From assembly GCF_007990775.1 (NCBI RefSeq), contig NZ_BJXB01000014.1:62001-126000 (forward strand): DNA of 64,000 bases, read 5' to 3'. Origin of the DNA: Deinococcus cellulosilyticus NBRC 106333 = KACC 11606 (GTDB lineage: Bacteria; Deinococcota; Deinococci; Deinococcales; Deinococcaceae). The translations under genes and the position numbers were made by a program. Shown piece by piece: positions 27,098 through 35,420 of the stretch. The notes beneath the pieces are model-generated. The model saw only the letters and a program-made list of their open reading frames with translations. It made no database searches and was not told the origin of the DNA. How positions within the stretch are numbered: position 1 is the stretch's first letter; the number at the start of each line of letters is the position of its first letter.

Positions 27098-27136
27098 CGC
27101 TGTGACATCAGCCCGTCGGGCTTGAAAGCTTTCTGT

Positions 27137-27142
27137 TATACT
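27137..27142 (+). promoter_or_regulatory. extended -10 box before the acyl carrier protein gene
   Basis: TGTTATACT matches an extended -10 element (TG-N-TATACT), 17 bases before the ATG of the ACP gene. A short GC hairpin (27110-27122) lies just upstream. This may be an internal promoter for the acyl-modification block. Confidence 0.45.
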
Positions 27143-27159
27143 TGTTAAACGGAGGTAAC

Positions 27160-27390
27160 ATGAACAAAAACGAGTTTTTTGCTCTGCTGGAAGAGATTTT
27201 GGAGACCGAGCCCGGGTCTCTTAAAGATGACACAGACCTTCAATCTGTGGGCTGGGACTCCCTGGCCGATGTGAGTTTTATTGCTGCTGTAGACAACAAA
27301 TTTGGGATGACACTGGACCCCAATCAGCTCTCAAAGAGCCAAACCGTGCAGGATTTGCTGAATCTGGTGGGCGATAAAGTGGGGAGTTGA
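27160..27390 (+). CDS. acyl carrier protein, 76 aa
   Basis: This small acidic helical-bundle protein carries acyl chains on a phosphopantetheine arm. The attachment site is Ser34 in GWDSLADVSFI, a variant of the usual DSL motif. The ATG at 27160 has GGAGG four bases upstream, which decides it over the start six codons earlier. It is a dedicated ACP inside a polysaccharide locus, not the housekeeping fatty-acid one. It probably serves the ketosynthase and ketoreductase that follow. Confidence 0.88.
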   Translation: MNKNEFFALLEEILETEPGSLKDDTDLQSVGWDSLADVSFIAAVDNKFGMTLDPNQLSKSQTVQDLLNLVGDKVGS

Positions 27391-27530
27391 CAGCGGCAGT
27401 GATTCTTAATGAACAGACGCAGTGGAGAGGGATTGCTGAAGCAGTCCCTCAAAACCTCTCTGCACGAGAAAACCACCAGATTGTTGACTTGTGCAAGCTG
27501 AATTCACAGCATACAGGGAAACAAAAATGA
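27387..27530 (+). CDS. possible 47-aa protein nested between ACP and ketoreductase genes
   Basis: An open frame runs from TTG (overlapping the ACP stop as TTGA) to a TGA that overlaps the ATG of the next gene as ATGA. The exact fit at both ends is what coupled genes show. GTG at 27399 is an alternative start with GGGGAG 12 bases before it. The peptide (AVILNEQTQWRGIAEAV region, then SARENHQIVDLCKLN) is polar with helix potential and resembles nothing I know. It would explain the otherwise empty 136-base gap in a tightly packed operon. Confidence 0.35.
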   Translation: MTAAVILNEQTQWRGIAEAVPQNLSARENHQIVDLCKLNSQHTGKQK

Positions 27531-28282
27531 GCTACACCAGCTTGCGGGAACAGGTGGTGCTGGTGACTGGAGCATCTTCAGGACTGGGCCGGGCCATTGC
27601 GCTTGAACTGAGCCGCCAGGGCTGCCGGGTCGCTCTGGTGGGGAGGCGCCAGGAGGAATTGGCACGAACGCTCCACCAGATGGAAGGAGAGGGGCATCAG
27701 CTTTTCCCCTGGGACCTGAGCCAGCTTGATGCGTTGCCTGAGCTCATGCAACAGATTGTGGCACAGATGGGAAGTGTGGACAAACTGGTGCACGCAGCAG
27801 GTCTCCATGCCACACAACCCATCCGGATTCTCAGCACTGAGGACACACAGAAACTGTACACCACCAATGTCTTTGCCTTCATGTTCCTGGTGAAAGCTTT
27901 TCGCAACAAGCGCATTCCCAAGAGGGAGCCCAGTGTGGTGGCCCTGTCTTCTGTGGTGGGAACAGTGGGGCAACCTGGTGTGTCCACATATGCAGGAACC
28001 AAGGGCGCTCTGGAAAGCACCATCCGTTCCTTTGCTCTGGAACTTGCAGCAGAGGGCATTCGGGTCAATGCGGTTGCTCCAGGAATTGTGCAGACAGAGA
28101 TGACAGACCAGTTGCGCAAGCAGGTGGGCGATGAGCAGTATGCAAAAATAGCCTCTTTGCATCCACTGGGACTTGGAAGACCTGAAGATGTGGCCCATGC
28201 TGTGGCTTTCTTGCTCGCACAGGAAAGCCGCTGGATGACCGGGACCACTCTGACGATAGATGGGGGGTATACTGCGCAATGA
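27527..28282 (+). CDS. SDR-family 3-oxoacyl-ACP reductase (FabG-like), 251 aa
   Basis: This classical short-chain dehydrogenase reduces a 3-oxoacyl-ACP to the 3-hydroxyacyl form with NADPH. TGASSGLGRAIA is the cofactor loop. The catalytic serine is in ALSSVVGTVGQPG near residue 145, and the YAGTKGALES pair is near residue 160. RVNAVAPGIVQTEMT and the C-terminal WMTGTTLTIDGGY are typical of FabG. I chose the ATG at 27527 because the upstream in-frame residues are not part of the fold. The ACP upstream and KAS III downstream suggest a short hydroxyacyl chain, for example 3-hydroxybutyryl, as its product. Confidence 0.9.
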   Translation: MSYTSLREQVVLVTGASSGLGRAIALELSRQGCRVALVGRRQEELARTLHQMEGEGHQLFPWDLSQLDALPELMQQIVAQMGSVDKLVHAAGLHATQPIRILSTEDTQKLYTTNVFAFMFLVKAFRNKRIPKREPSVVALSSVVGTVGQPGVSTYAGTKGALESTIRSFALELAAEGIRVNAVAPGIVQTEMTDQLRKQVGDEQYAKIASLHPLGLGRPEDVAHAVAFLLAQESRWMTGTTLTIDGGYTAQ

Positions 28283-28926
28283 GTAGATTGGTGATTGTTG
28301 GAGCTGGAGGTTTTGGGCGTGAAGTCTATGCCTGGGTGATGCAGACTCCAGAATTTGTTGAGCAGCATGACATCAAACAGATTGCTTTTGTTGACAACAA
28401 CCTGAAGGCCACCGAAGGTTATGGAGAGTACCCTTCCGTCATCGGTGGGGTAGAAGAGTTCCAGCCGGGGCGAGACGATGTCCTCCTTTGTGCCGTCGGC
28501 AATCCATTTATTCGGCAAAAACTGGTGGAAACACTGAAAGCCCGTGGAGGACGGTTTGTCACATTTGTCCACCGTTCAGCCATCATTGGACTGCACAATG
28601 TGCTGGGTGAAGGCAGCATTGTCTGTCCCAACAGCGTGCTGACCGTCAACATCACTGTTGGGCAATTTGTGATCCTCAATGTGGGTTCATTGCTGGGACA
28701 CGACGTCCAGATCGGAGATTTCGTCACTCTCAGTCCCCACTGTGACCTGACAGGTGGCGTGCATGTGGGCAGCTTCTGTCAGTTTGGTACAGGAGTTCGA
28801 GTGATTCCTGGCATCAAAATTGCTGAAGACGTCAAAGTGGGGGCTGGCAGTGTGGTGATTCGCAACGTTGAGGCCCGTACAGCGGTTTTTGGGTTTCCCG
28901 CCAAGAAAATTCCAAGAAGGTCCTGA
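28279..28926 (+). CDS. NeuD/PglD-family hexapeptide acyltransferase, 215 aa
   Basis: Members pair an N-terminal Rossmann-like UDP-sugar-binding domain (IVGAGGFGREVYAWV at the start) with a left-handed beta-helix that transfers an acetyl or other acyl group to the amino group of a nucleotide sugar. Hexapeptide repeats run from about residue 95 to 210 (VLGEGSIVCPNSVLTVNITVG). GHDVQIGDFVTLSPHCDLTG contains the catalytic histidine region. It overlaps the reductase gene by ATGA. Since the operon holds its own ACP, ketosynthase and reductase, the donor may be an acyl-ACP rather than acetyl-CoA; this is an inference. Confidence 0.87.
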   Translation: MSRLVIVGAGGFGREVYAWVMQTPEFVEQHDIKQIAFVDNNLKATEGYGEYPSVIGGVEEFQPGRDDVLLCAVGNPFIRQKLVETLKARGGRFVTFVHRSAIIGLHNVLGEGSIVCPNSVLTVNITVGQFVILNVGSLLGHDVQIGDFVTLSPHCDLTGGVHVGSFCQFGTGVRVIPGIKIAEDVKVGAGSVVIRNVEARTAVFGFPAKKIPRRS

Positions 28927-28927
28927 G

Positions 28928-29944
28928 ATGCCAACCTACGCATACATCCACGACATCGCATATTACCTTCCTGAAAAAGTGCTGGACAATGCTGCACTGA
29001 GCCAGGAATTTCCTGAGTGGAGTGTTCAGAAGATCTCCAGCAAGACCGGAATTGATCGTCGACACATCGCAGCTCCGGATGAGTTTGCTTCTGACATGGC
29101 TGTGCAGGCAGCGGAACGTCTGTTTGAGCGGTATGATCGCCAGAAGATTGATTATGTTCTGCTGTGCACCCAGAGCCCGGATTATTTCCTGCCCACCACC
29201 GCTTGCATTGTTCAAGAGCGTCTGGGATTGCGGACAGACATTGGTGCGCTGGATTTCAACCTCGGTTGCTCTGGATACGTCTATGGTCTGGGGCTGGCCA
29301 AGAGCCTGATTGAGACAGGTCAGGCCAGCAATGTCCTGCTGCTGACTTCTGAAGCCTACAGCAAGTTCATCCATCCTGCGGACAAATCTGTGCGAACCAT
29401 TTTTGGAGACGCTGCTTCAGCCACCGTGATCTGTGGCACAGAAGCAGAAAGTCCGTTCCTCTCGGATTTTCGCTACGGTTCTGATGGATCGGGTTACAAA
29501 AATTTGATTGTGCCCAATGGTGGACTCAGGGGACAGGCTTCTGCAGATGAAAAATTCAGCCCTCAGAAGCGAAACCTGTCAAGCAACGGCTATGACCTGT
29601 TCATGGATGGCCCAGAGATATTCAATTTCACCCTGCGTGTGGTGCCTGAAACCATTTCCAAAGTTTTAAACAGTACCGCCAAAAACTTAGAAGACATTGA
29701 TTTGTTTGTCTTTCATCAGGCCAATCGGTACATGATGGAACACCTCAGAAACAAACTGGGCATTCCATCAGAAAAATTCGCCGTTTATCTTGAGGAATGT
29801 GGAAACACCGTTTCTTCCACCATTCCCATCACCCTGCACCATGCCAAGGAAACTGGACAACTGCAAAACGACATGAACCTCATGCTGGTCGGATTTGGCG
29901 TTGGACTCTCCTGGGGTGGTTGCATGGTGCGTTGGAGGTCCTGA
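28928..29944 (+). CDS. beta-ketoacyl-ACP synthase III-like enzyme, 338 aa
   Basis: KAS III condenses acetyl-CoA (or another primer) with malonyl-ACP to give a 3-oxoacyl-ACP. The catalytic triad is complete: Cys near residue 114 in FNLGCSGYVYGL, His near 262 in FHQANRYMMEH, and Asn near 292 in ECGNTVSSTIPI. The first 20 in-frame codons upstream are excluded because the fold starts at MPTYAYIHDIAYYLPE, preceded by AAGG. It lies two bases after the acyltransferase gene. With the dedicated ACP and reductase it would supply a short 3-hydroxyacyl group for sugar modification. Confidence 0.9.
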   Translation: MPTYAYIHDIAYYLPEKVLDNAALSQEFPEWSVQKISSKTGIDRRHIAAPDEFASDMAVQAAERLFERYDRQKIDYVLLCTQSPDYFLPTTACIVQERLGLRTDIGALDFNLGCSGYVYGLGLAKSLIETGQASNVLLLTSEAYSKFIHPADKSVRTIFGDAASATVICGTEAESPFLSDFRYGSDGSGYKNLIVPNGGLRGQASADEKFSPQKRNLSSNGYDLFMDGPEIFNFTLRVVPETISKVLNSTAKNLEDIDLFVFHQANRYMMEHLRNKLGIPSEKFAVYLEECGNTVSSTIPITLHHAKETGQLQNDMNLMLVGFGVGLSWGGCMVRWRS

Positions 29945-31120
29945 GTGTTGTTAAGTCACCTGCCATCTTGGCCCCACTTTACTGAAGACGAAGTCCAGGC
30001 TGTTTCTCAGGTGTTGCAATCTGGGAAAGTGAACTACTGGACCGGTCAGGAAGCCCGCAAATTTGAAGATGAATATGCGGAGCATCTGGGTGTCAAGCAC
30101 GCCATTGCCCTGCACAATGGAACCCTTGCTCTGGAACTCGCCCTTTATGCTTTCGGAATTGGTCAGGGAGATGAGGTGATCACCACACCCCGCACTTTTA
30201 TTGCATCAGCCAGTGCTGCTGTGATGCGAGGAGCCATTCCGGTGCTGGCCGATGTGGACCCCATCTCTCAGAACATCACTGCAGAGACCATTCGGCCCCT
30301 GATCACCCCCAGAACCCGTGCCATCATCGTGGTTCATCTGGCCGGATGGCCTGCTGACATGGACCCCATCCTGGCCCTGGCGGCAGAGCATGACCTGGTG
30401 GTCATTGAAGATTGCGCCCAGGCCCATGGGGCGTTTTACAAAGGCAAGCCCGTGGGCAGCATGGGGCATGCCGGTGCTTTCTCCTTCTGTCAGGACAAGA
30501 TCCTCACGACTGGAGGAGAAGGTGGACTTCTGGCCCTCAACGACACAGAAGTCTGGAAGAAAGCCTGGGCTTACAAGGACCATGGCAAATCCTATGATGC
30601 GGTCTACCATCGGGAGCACGCTCCAGGATTTCGCTGGCTGCATGAGTCGTTTGGTACCAACTGGAGGATGCTGGAAGTGCAGGCCGCAATTGGACGTCTG
30701 CAACTGAAGAAACTGCCAGGATGGATCGAGAAGCGCCGCCAGCACGCAGCAGCCCTCAATCAACGCCTCAGCCGCTGGGACGCCTTCAGATTGACCCTTC
30801 CGCCAGAAGAAGTGCAGCACGCATATTACAAGTATTATGTTTTTGTGCGTCCTGAGTGCCTCAACGAAGGATGGTCCAGAGACCGCATCATGCAGGAGGT
30901 TTCTGCCAGGGGTGTGCCCTGTCTTTCAGGCTCCTGTTCTGAAATTTATCTGGAAAAAGCTTTCAAAGACAGTGGATATGGCCCTGAGGGGCGTCTGCCT
31001 GTGGCCCGTGAACTGGGTGAGACGTCTCTGATGTTGCTGGTGCACCCCACCTTGAGTGAGCTGGACATTCAACATTTTGCGGATGTGGTGGATGAAGTGA
31101 TGCAGGTGGCCTCACAGTAG
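29945..31120 (+). CDS. DegT/DnrJ/EryC1-family sugar aminotransferase, 391 aa
   Basis: This PLP-dependent enzyme converts a keto-sugar nucleotide, usually UDP-4-keto-6-deoxy-hexose, to the amino sugar. The fold I signature is complete: HNGTLALELALYAFGIGQGDEVITTPRTFIAS, VIEDCAQAHGAFYKGKPVGS, and the PLP lysine near residue 185 in FSFCQDKILTTGGEGG. The start is GTG directly after the preceding stop, with GGAGGT five bases before it. Its partner is probably the CapD-type dehydratase next in line, which would make the keto substrate. Confidence 0.92.
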   Translation: MLLSHLPSWPHFTEDEVQAVSQVLQSGKVNYWTGQEARKFEDEYAEHLGVKHAIALHNGTLALELALYAFGIGQGDEVITTPRTFIASASAAVMRGAIPVLADVDPISQNITAETIRPLITPRTRAIIVVHLAGWPADMDPILALAAEHDLVVIEDCAQAHGAFYKGKPVGSMGHAGAFSFCQDKILTTGGEGGLLALNDTEVWKKAWAYKDHGKSYDAVYHREHAPGFRWLHESFGTNWRMLEVQAAIGRLQLKKLPGWIEKRRQHAAALNQRLSRWDAFRLTLPPEEVQHAYYKYYVFVRPECLNEGWSRDRIMQEVSARGVPCLSGSCSEIYLEKAFKDSGYGPEGRLPVARELGETSLMLLVHPTLSELDIQHFADVVDEVMQVASQ

Positions 31121-31147
31121 AATGTGGATTGTGGGTAGGGGGTAGAA

Positions 31148-32971
31148 ATGCGCAGTGTTCATGTCAAGTTTCTGGTTGATCTTCTGGTGTGGGGAGCTGC
31201 CATACCTGTGGCCTTCTGGTTGCGGCTCGGCTCCTTTGACCTTGGATCACAGTACTTCAAGGCCATGCTTTATCTGAGCTTGATGGGTGTGGTGTACAAA
31301 TCAATTTTGATCCTGTATTTTCGCATGAATTTTCAGGTGTGGCAAAGGTTCAGCCTCAATGATCTCGGTGTCCTGCTGAAAGCAGTGACAGCTTCGTTTC
31401 TGATCAGTACCGCCATCAGTTTTTACCTTCCTTCAGTTCCACGCAGTGTTCCACTGATTGCCCTGCTGGTGTCCATTGCAGGCCTGACTGGCATACGTTT
31501 CCTGGTGCGCAGCAGTTACGAGAATGCCCGACGGGTGGTTTCCATCGGTACAGGAACCAGCAAAAGGGTGATGGTGATTGGGGCAGGCGACGCTGGCTCA
31601 ATGTTCGTGCGGGAGATGCTGCGACACCCTGAGCAGGGCCTGATGCCAGTCGCCTTGCTGGACGATGACATGTCCCTGAGGGGCAAGCGAATTCATGGGG
31701 TCCCTGTTGCTGGAGGACTTGACCAATTGACGTCCACTGCCCGGAAATTCCAGGCAGACATGGTGCTGTTTGCCATCCCTTCTGCCACCGGGGAAGTGAT
31801 CCGTAAAGTGGTAAACACCGCCAAATCTGCCGGCCTCACCTACAAAGTGGTTCCTGCCCTTTATGAGCTGGTGGGAGACCAGATTCAGATTTCACAAATC
31901 CGGGATGTCAACCTGGAGGATTTGCTCAGGCGTCCCCCCGCAGAGCTTGACATCGCCCGAATCTCCGACTACCTCAAGCAGAAAGTGATTCTGGTCACTG
32001 GAGCGGGGGGCTCCATTGGTTCCGAAGTGGTGCGCCAGATTGTGCGGTTTTATCCCAGAAAAGTCATTCTGTTTGGTCGTGGAGAGAACAGCATCTTCAC
32101 GCTTCAACAGGAACTTTTGCGCAACTGGCCGGAGATTGAATTCATCACCCTGATTGGTGATGTGCGGGATGAAGAACGCTTGCGTTTTGTGTTCCAGCAG
32201 TACCGCCCTCAGGTGGTTTTCCATGCTGCGGCCCACAAGCATGTGCCCCTCATGGAAGATTCTCCTGACCAGGCTGTGCTCAACAACATCTTTGGTACAC
32301 GCAATGTTGCGAGAATGTGCCTGGACTATGCTGTTGAGCGCTTTGTCAACATCTCCACCGACAAGGCTGTCAACCCCACCTCGGTGATGGGCACCACCAA
32401 ACGCATTGCAGAGATGCTGGTTGCCAACTATGCCCAGAAAGTGGGCCCAGGCCAGGCATTCATGTCTGTGCGGTTTGGCAATGTTCTGGGCTCCAGAGGA
32501 AGTGTGGTGCCCACCTTCATGCGGCAAATCAAAGAAGGTGGACCCATCACTGTGACCCATCCAGAGATGACCCGCTACTTCATGACCATTCCAGAAGCGT
32601 CCCGTCTGGTTTTGCAGGCTGGAGGTCTGGCTGGGAACGGCAATGTTTATGTGCTGGACATGGGGCAGCCCGTCAAAATTGCAGACCTCGCCCACGATCT
32701 GATTCAGCTTTCTGGAGCCAAAAACATTGAAGTGACCTACACGGGCATGCGTCCTGGTGAGAAACTCTATGAGGAACTGTTGACCTCGAGTGAAGGGGTC
32801 ACCAAAACAAGCCACCAGGAAATTCTGGTGGCCCGTCTGGAGAAGCCGGATGAAGCCTGGCTTCGTGAAAAATTGGAACTGTTGCACCGTGCAGCACTGT
32901 CCAGCAATTATGTCTCTGTGCGCAGTTTGTTGCGTGAAATTGTTCCTGAGTCTTCCGTCAAGCTGTCCTGA
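31148..32971 (+). CDS. membrane-bound nucleotide-sugar 4,6-dehydratase (CapD/WbpM family), 607 aa
   Basis: WbpM-type enzymes dehydrate UDP-GlcNAc to UDP-4-keto-6-deoxy-GlcNAc. Four membrane helices occupy about residues 1-125. A first Rossmann-like domain starts at VMVIGAGDAGSMFVREML near residue 140. The catalytic SDR domain starts at VILVTGAGGSIGSEVVRQIV near residue 280. The catalytic motif reads STDKAVNPTSVMGTTKR with Met in place of the usual Tyr, as in WbpM. The C-terminus contains GMRPGEKLYEELL. The ATG has GGGGGT four bases upstream. It feeds the DegT aminotransferase. Its 3' end overlaps the convergent gene by 64 bases. Confidence 0.92.
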   Translation: MRSVHVKFLVDLLVWGAAIPVAFWLRLGSFDLGSQYFKAMLYLSLMGVVYKSILILYFRMNFQVWQRFSLNDLGVLLKAVTASFLISTAISFYLPSVPRSVPLIALLVSIAGLTGIRFLVRSSYENARRVVSIGTGTSKRVMVIGAGDAGSMFVREMLRHPEQGLMPVALLDDDMSLRGKRIHGVPVAGGLDQLTSTARKFQADMVLFAIPSATGEVIRKVVNTAKSAGLTYKVVPALYELVGDQIQISQIRDVNLEDLLRRPPAELDIARISDYLKQKVILVTGAGGSIGSEVVRQIVRFYPRKVILFGRGENSIFTLQQELLRNWPEIEFITLIGDVRDEERLRFVFQQYRPQVVFHAAAHKHVPLMEDSPDQAVLNNIFGTRNVARMCLDYAVERFVNISTDKAVNPTSVMGTTKRIAEMLVANYAQKVGPGQAFMSVRFGNVLGSRGSVVPTFMRQIKEGGPITVTHPEMTRYFMTIPEASRLVLQAGGLAGNGNVYVLDMGQPVKIADLAHDLIQLSGAKNIEVTYTGMRPGEKLYEELLTSSEGVTKTSHQEILVARLEKPDEAWLREKLELLHRAALSSNYVSVRSLLREIVPESSVKLS

Positions 32972-34200
32972 CGTGCAGGAACAGCCAGACCTAGAAAGGC
33001 ATAAAAGGCCAACATGGTGCTCGGAATTGCTGTGACATGAGAATCAAAAATTCCGGTGAGCAGGTAGCCCACCACCATCACCACTGCCATTCCGGTCAGG
33101 AAGCGGTGGTGATTTTTTTGAAGGACTGAAGCCAGCAACAGCAGCAAGAACAAAATGACTCCCACCACCCCCAGCTCACTGCCAATTTGCAAGATGTCAT
33201 TGTGGGTGTAGTTGACGTACTTCTGGTCGATGGGTGTTTTGGTCTGGCTGGAGTCCCTGCGGTAATTGGGGGAGACCACACCAAACTGTCCTATGCCCAC
33301 TCCGACAATGGGGTGGTCCTGCCACACGCGGATGCCGTAACTCCACACATGCTGACGTGGTTTCAGGAAGCCCTGCCAGGTGTTGGTGAGCCCGATGGTT
33401 CTCTTGTTCTGTTCATAGAAGGCCTGACCTGCAGATGAGAACAGAAAGCTTCCCATTCCAGTCAGGGCCAGAATGCCTGTCACCAGCAGAAAGGGAGCCG
33501 TGCGAGGAAAGCGAAGCCCCAGCCAGACCACAAGGGTCAGTGGAATCATCCCGATCACGATGGGAATGCTGCTGCTGTCCGTTTTCAGATTGATCCACTG
33601 GGATGCCACCAGAATGATCAGGGCAATCGGAGTGACAAAATCCGGCCTGCGGAAGACCACCAGTCCTGTGGTGATGGCCGACACCAGCAAAAGGTAACCG
33701 CTGAGGTGGCTTGGATTGTAGTAGGTGCTGGTGATGAGTTGAACACTGGTTTCTGAGTAGACATTTTTAAACAGCGGGAGTTCAAAGCCAGTGGTTTGCA
33801 GATAAGCGTAAACCAGCACCACCACCGCAGAGAGCAGAAAACTCCCAAGGTATAAGCCAACGTACCTGCTTCCCAGGTAATGCACACTGAAAGCGGTTCC
33901 CAGAATGGCGGTCCACAGGGCGGCCCACCGAAATCCCTCAATGCGGTAACTTCCCTGGAAAACAGTGATCCAGATCCAGAGCAACAACGCCAGCAGAGGG
34001 AGTGCCCACCAGAAGTTGACTCGAGGGTTTGGATCTGTCAGAACAGCAAGGGCAGTCAACACAAGCGTGATCCCTCCCACCCCGATCACCACGGCTGCTC
34101 CCCAGCCTTCGACCCCTCCGAGTGTGAGAGGGGCCACAAAAATTGCAACCAGTGAAAACAGCAGGGCCAGAGCAGACAGGATGCCGTGAAGTACGTTCAT
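32908..34200 (-). CDS. O-antigen ligase/polymerase-like membrane protein, 430 aa
   Basis: This protein has ten or more hydrophobic spans and the Wzy_C/WaaL pattern: a conserved arginine region in the early loops and, near residue 300, GVGIGQFGVVSPNYRRDSSQ, with YTHNDILQIGSELGVVGVI at about 340, the hallmark histidine loop. These enzymes join polymer or sugar units on the outer face of the membrane. The ATG has GGAGGGACAG upstream. The gene for a TPR protein precedes it with an ATGA overlap, a common pairing with PglL/WaaL-like ligases. A second polymerase-like gene lies at 21 kb, so this one may be the ligase or a protein O-glycosyltransferase. Confidence 0.82.
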   Translation of the reverse strand: MNVLHGILSALALLFSLVAIFVAPLTLGGVEGWGAAVVIGVGGITLVLTALAVLTDPNPRVNFWWALPLLALLLWIWITVFQGSYRIEGFRWAALWTAILGTAFSVHYLGSRYVGLYLGSFLLSAVVVLVYAYLQTTGFELPLFKNVYSETSVQLITSTYYNPSHLSGYLLLVSAITTGLVVFRRPDFVTPIALIILVASQWINLKTDSSSIPIVIGMIPLTLVVWLGLRFPRTAPFLLVTGILALTGMGSFLFSSAGQAFYEQNKRTIGLTNTWQGFLKPRQHVWSYGIRVWQDHPIVGVGIGQFGVVSPNYRRDSSQTKTPIDQKYVNYTHNDILQIGSELGVVGVILFLLLLLASVLQKNHHRFLTGMAVVMVVGYLLTGIFDSHVTAIPSTMLAFYAFLGLAVPARQDSLTEDSGTISRNKLRTET

Positions 34201-34748
34201 GGCTGTCCCTCCAGACGCTGAATGTCCTGCAAAATGATGGAACTATCGTTCAACTGGTAAGCCCGACGGTAAAGGGCAAGAGCCTCTGCCTTTCGATTCT
34301 GGGCTTCCAGGTAAGTGCCTTTTTCATACAGGTAGGCAGCAGCAAGAGGGTCCAGAGTGATGGCCTGATCGATGTGTGTGATCGCCTTTGTGAAATCCTG
34401 CCCCTCAAAATAGATGCTGGCCTGCTGGTAATGGTAAGAGGCATTTTTGGGGTTCAGTTGCTGGGCTTTGGCGTACGCTTGATCCATGGCTTTTCTATAG
34501 CTGTCTTCTTTGCGGTAGATCCACAATGTTCCCTGAATGTAGGCCTGATTGAGGTAAGCCTCAGCATCCAGAGGACTGATGCGGGTGGCTTCATCTGACA
34601 GGGCAATGGCACGGTCAAATTCAAAATCCACAAAGAGCTTTTTGCTGAGCTGGATGGTCTGGGTGCCTCGGTAATCCTGCAGGGCAAAATACAGGGAAAA
34701 GACACCCGCCGCACCCAGCAGAAGGGCAAGGGGTTTGACAACATTCAT
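34197..34748 (-). CDS. membrane-anchored TPR protein, 183 aa
   Basis: One N-terminal membrane span (about residues 4-20, PLALLLGAAGVFSLYFAL) is followed by three to four TPR repeats (ATRISPLDAEAYLNQAYI, AQQLNPKNASYHYQQASI, ITLDPLAAAYLYEKG). It is translationally coupled to the ligase-like gene (ATGA overlap) and probably docks to it. The frame is open up to a GTG at 34826, but that start lies inside a terminator hairpin, so I prefer ATG 34748; ATG 34763 is also possible. Confidence 0.75.
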   Translation of the reverse strand: MNVVKPLALLLGAAGVFSLYFALQDYRGTQTIQLSKKLFVDFEFDRAIALSDEATRISPLDAEAYLNQAYIQGTLWIYRKEDSYRKAMDQAYAKAQQLNPKNASYHYQQASIYFEGQDFTKAITHIDQAITLDPLAAAYLYEKGTYLEAQNRKAEALALYRRAYQLNDSSIILQDIQRLEGQP

Positions 34749-34802
34749 ATGGGTCCCGTCCATGCTGAGAAAGAGTGAGGCACTGAAGGCAAGATGCCAC
34801 AA

Positions 34803-34833
34803 CAGAAAAAGATCGCCGTTTATCACGGCGATC
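34803..34833 (-). terminator. rho-independent terminator of the secreted-protein gene
   Basis: On the minus strand GATCGCCGT pairs perfectly with ACGGCGATC around a 5-base loop and is followed by TTTTTCTG. It lies 20 bases after the stop of the gene at 34853-35359 and separates it from the TPR/ligase pair. Confidence 0.82.
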
Positions 34834-34852
34834 CCTGATCAATGATCGGACC

Positions 34853-35359
34853 TTATCTGGTGCCGCTGCGTGCGGTCACTCCAGACAGCAGATCACGAAC
34901 GAGGCTGCTGTTGGCAGAAGCCACCAGGAAAGACTGGAGGTTGCCCACATTGCTGAAGTCCGTTTTGCCCTGGTTCAGGCGGTTGGTCAGAGCGTTCTCA
35001 TCAACCACATTGCAGGTTCTGGCTTCAACAGCTGCAGTGGCAACCAGCAGGTTGGTGGCCATGCTGGTGCCGGTCTTGGCAAGCAGTTCCAGGGTGTTGG
35101 GTTGCAGGCAGGCTTTGGTCACAATCAGGTTGAACAGGCTCTCAGCAGCAGCAGAGCGAGGTGGCACCAGGCTGGCCAGCTGGGCGTCGGTCAGAGGCTG
35201 AGCAACACCTTTTACTTTGGTAATGGTACGGATCACTTCATATCCGCTGATTCCACTCAGTTGAGAAGCGACAGTGGTGTTGTCCTGAGCGAAAACGGCA
35301 GGTGTGCTGAGAGTGGCAACACCCAACAAAGCTGCGATGATGATGGCTTTCTTTTTCAT
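34853..35359 (-). CDS. small secreted protein of unknown function, 168 aa
   Basis: A clear signal peptide (MKKKAIIIAALLGVATLSTPAVFAQ) is cleaved near residue 25. The mature part is about 143 residues, mostly helical, rich in Leu, Ala and Val, with two cysteines (KACLQ and RTCNV) that could form one disulphide. I do not recognise the family. AAAGGGGG lies a few bases before the ATG. It is flanked by the BY-kinase gene and ends in a strong terminator, so it is probably an exported partner of the polysaccharide machinery. Confidence 0.72.
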   Translation of the reverse strand: MKKKAIIIAALLGVATLSTPAVFAQDNTTVASQLSGISGYEVIRTITKVKGVAQPLTDAQLASLVPPRSAAAESLFNLIVTKACLQPNTLELLAKTGTSMATNLLVATAAVEARTCNVVDENALTNRLNQGKTDFSNVGNLQSFLVASANSSLVRDLLSGVTARSGTR

Positions 35360-35420
35360 TGAATACCCCCTTTAGGAATAAAACTACCCAGAGAAGATTG
35401 TACCATAAACTGGCACAGGT

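Noticed and set aside
34749..34826. Upstream GTG start for the TPR protein
   Set aside because: It lies within the terminator hairpin of the preceding gene, so transcription reaching it is unlikely.
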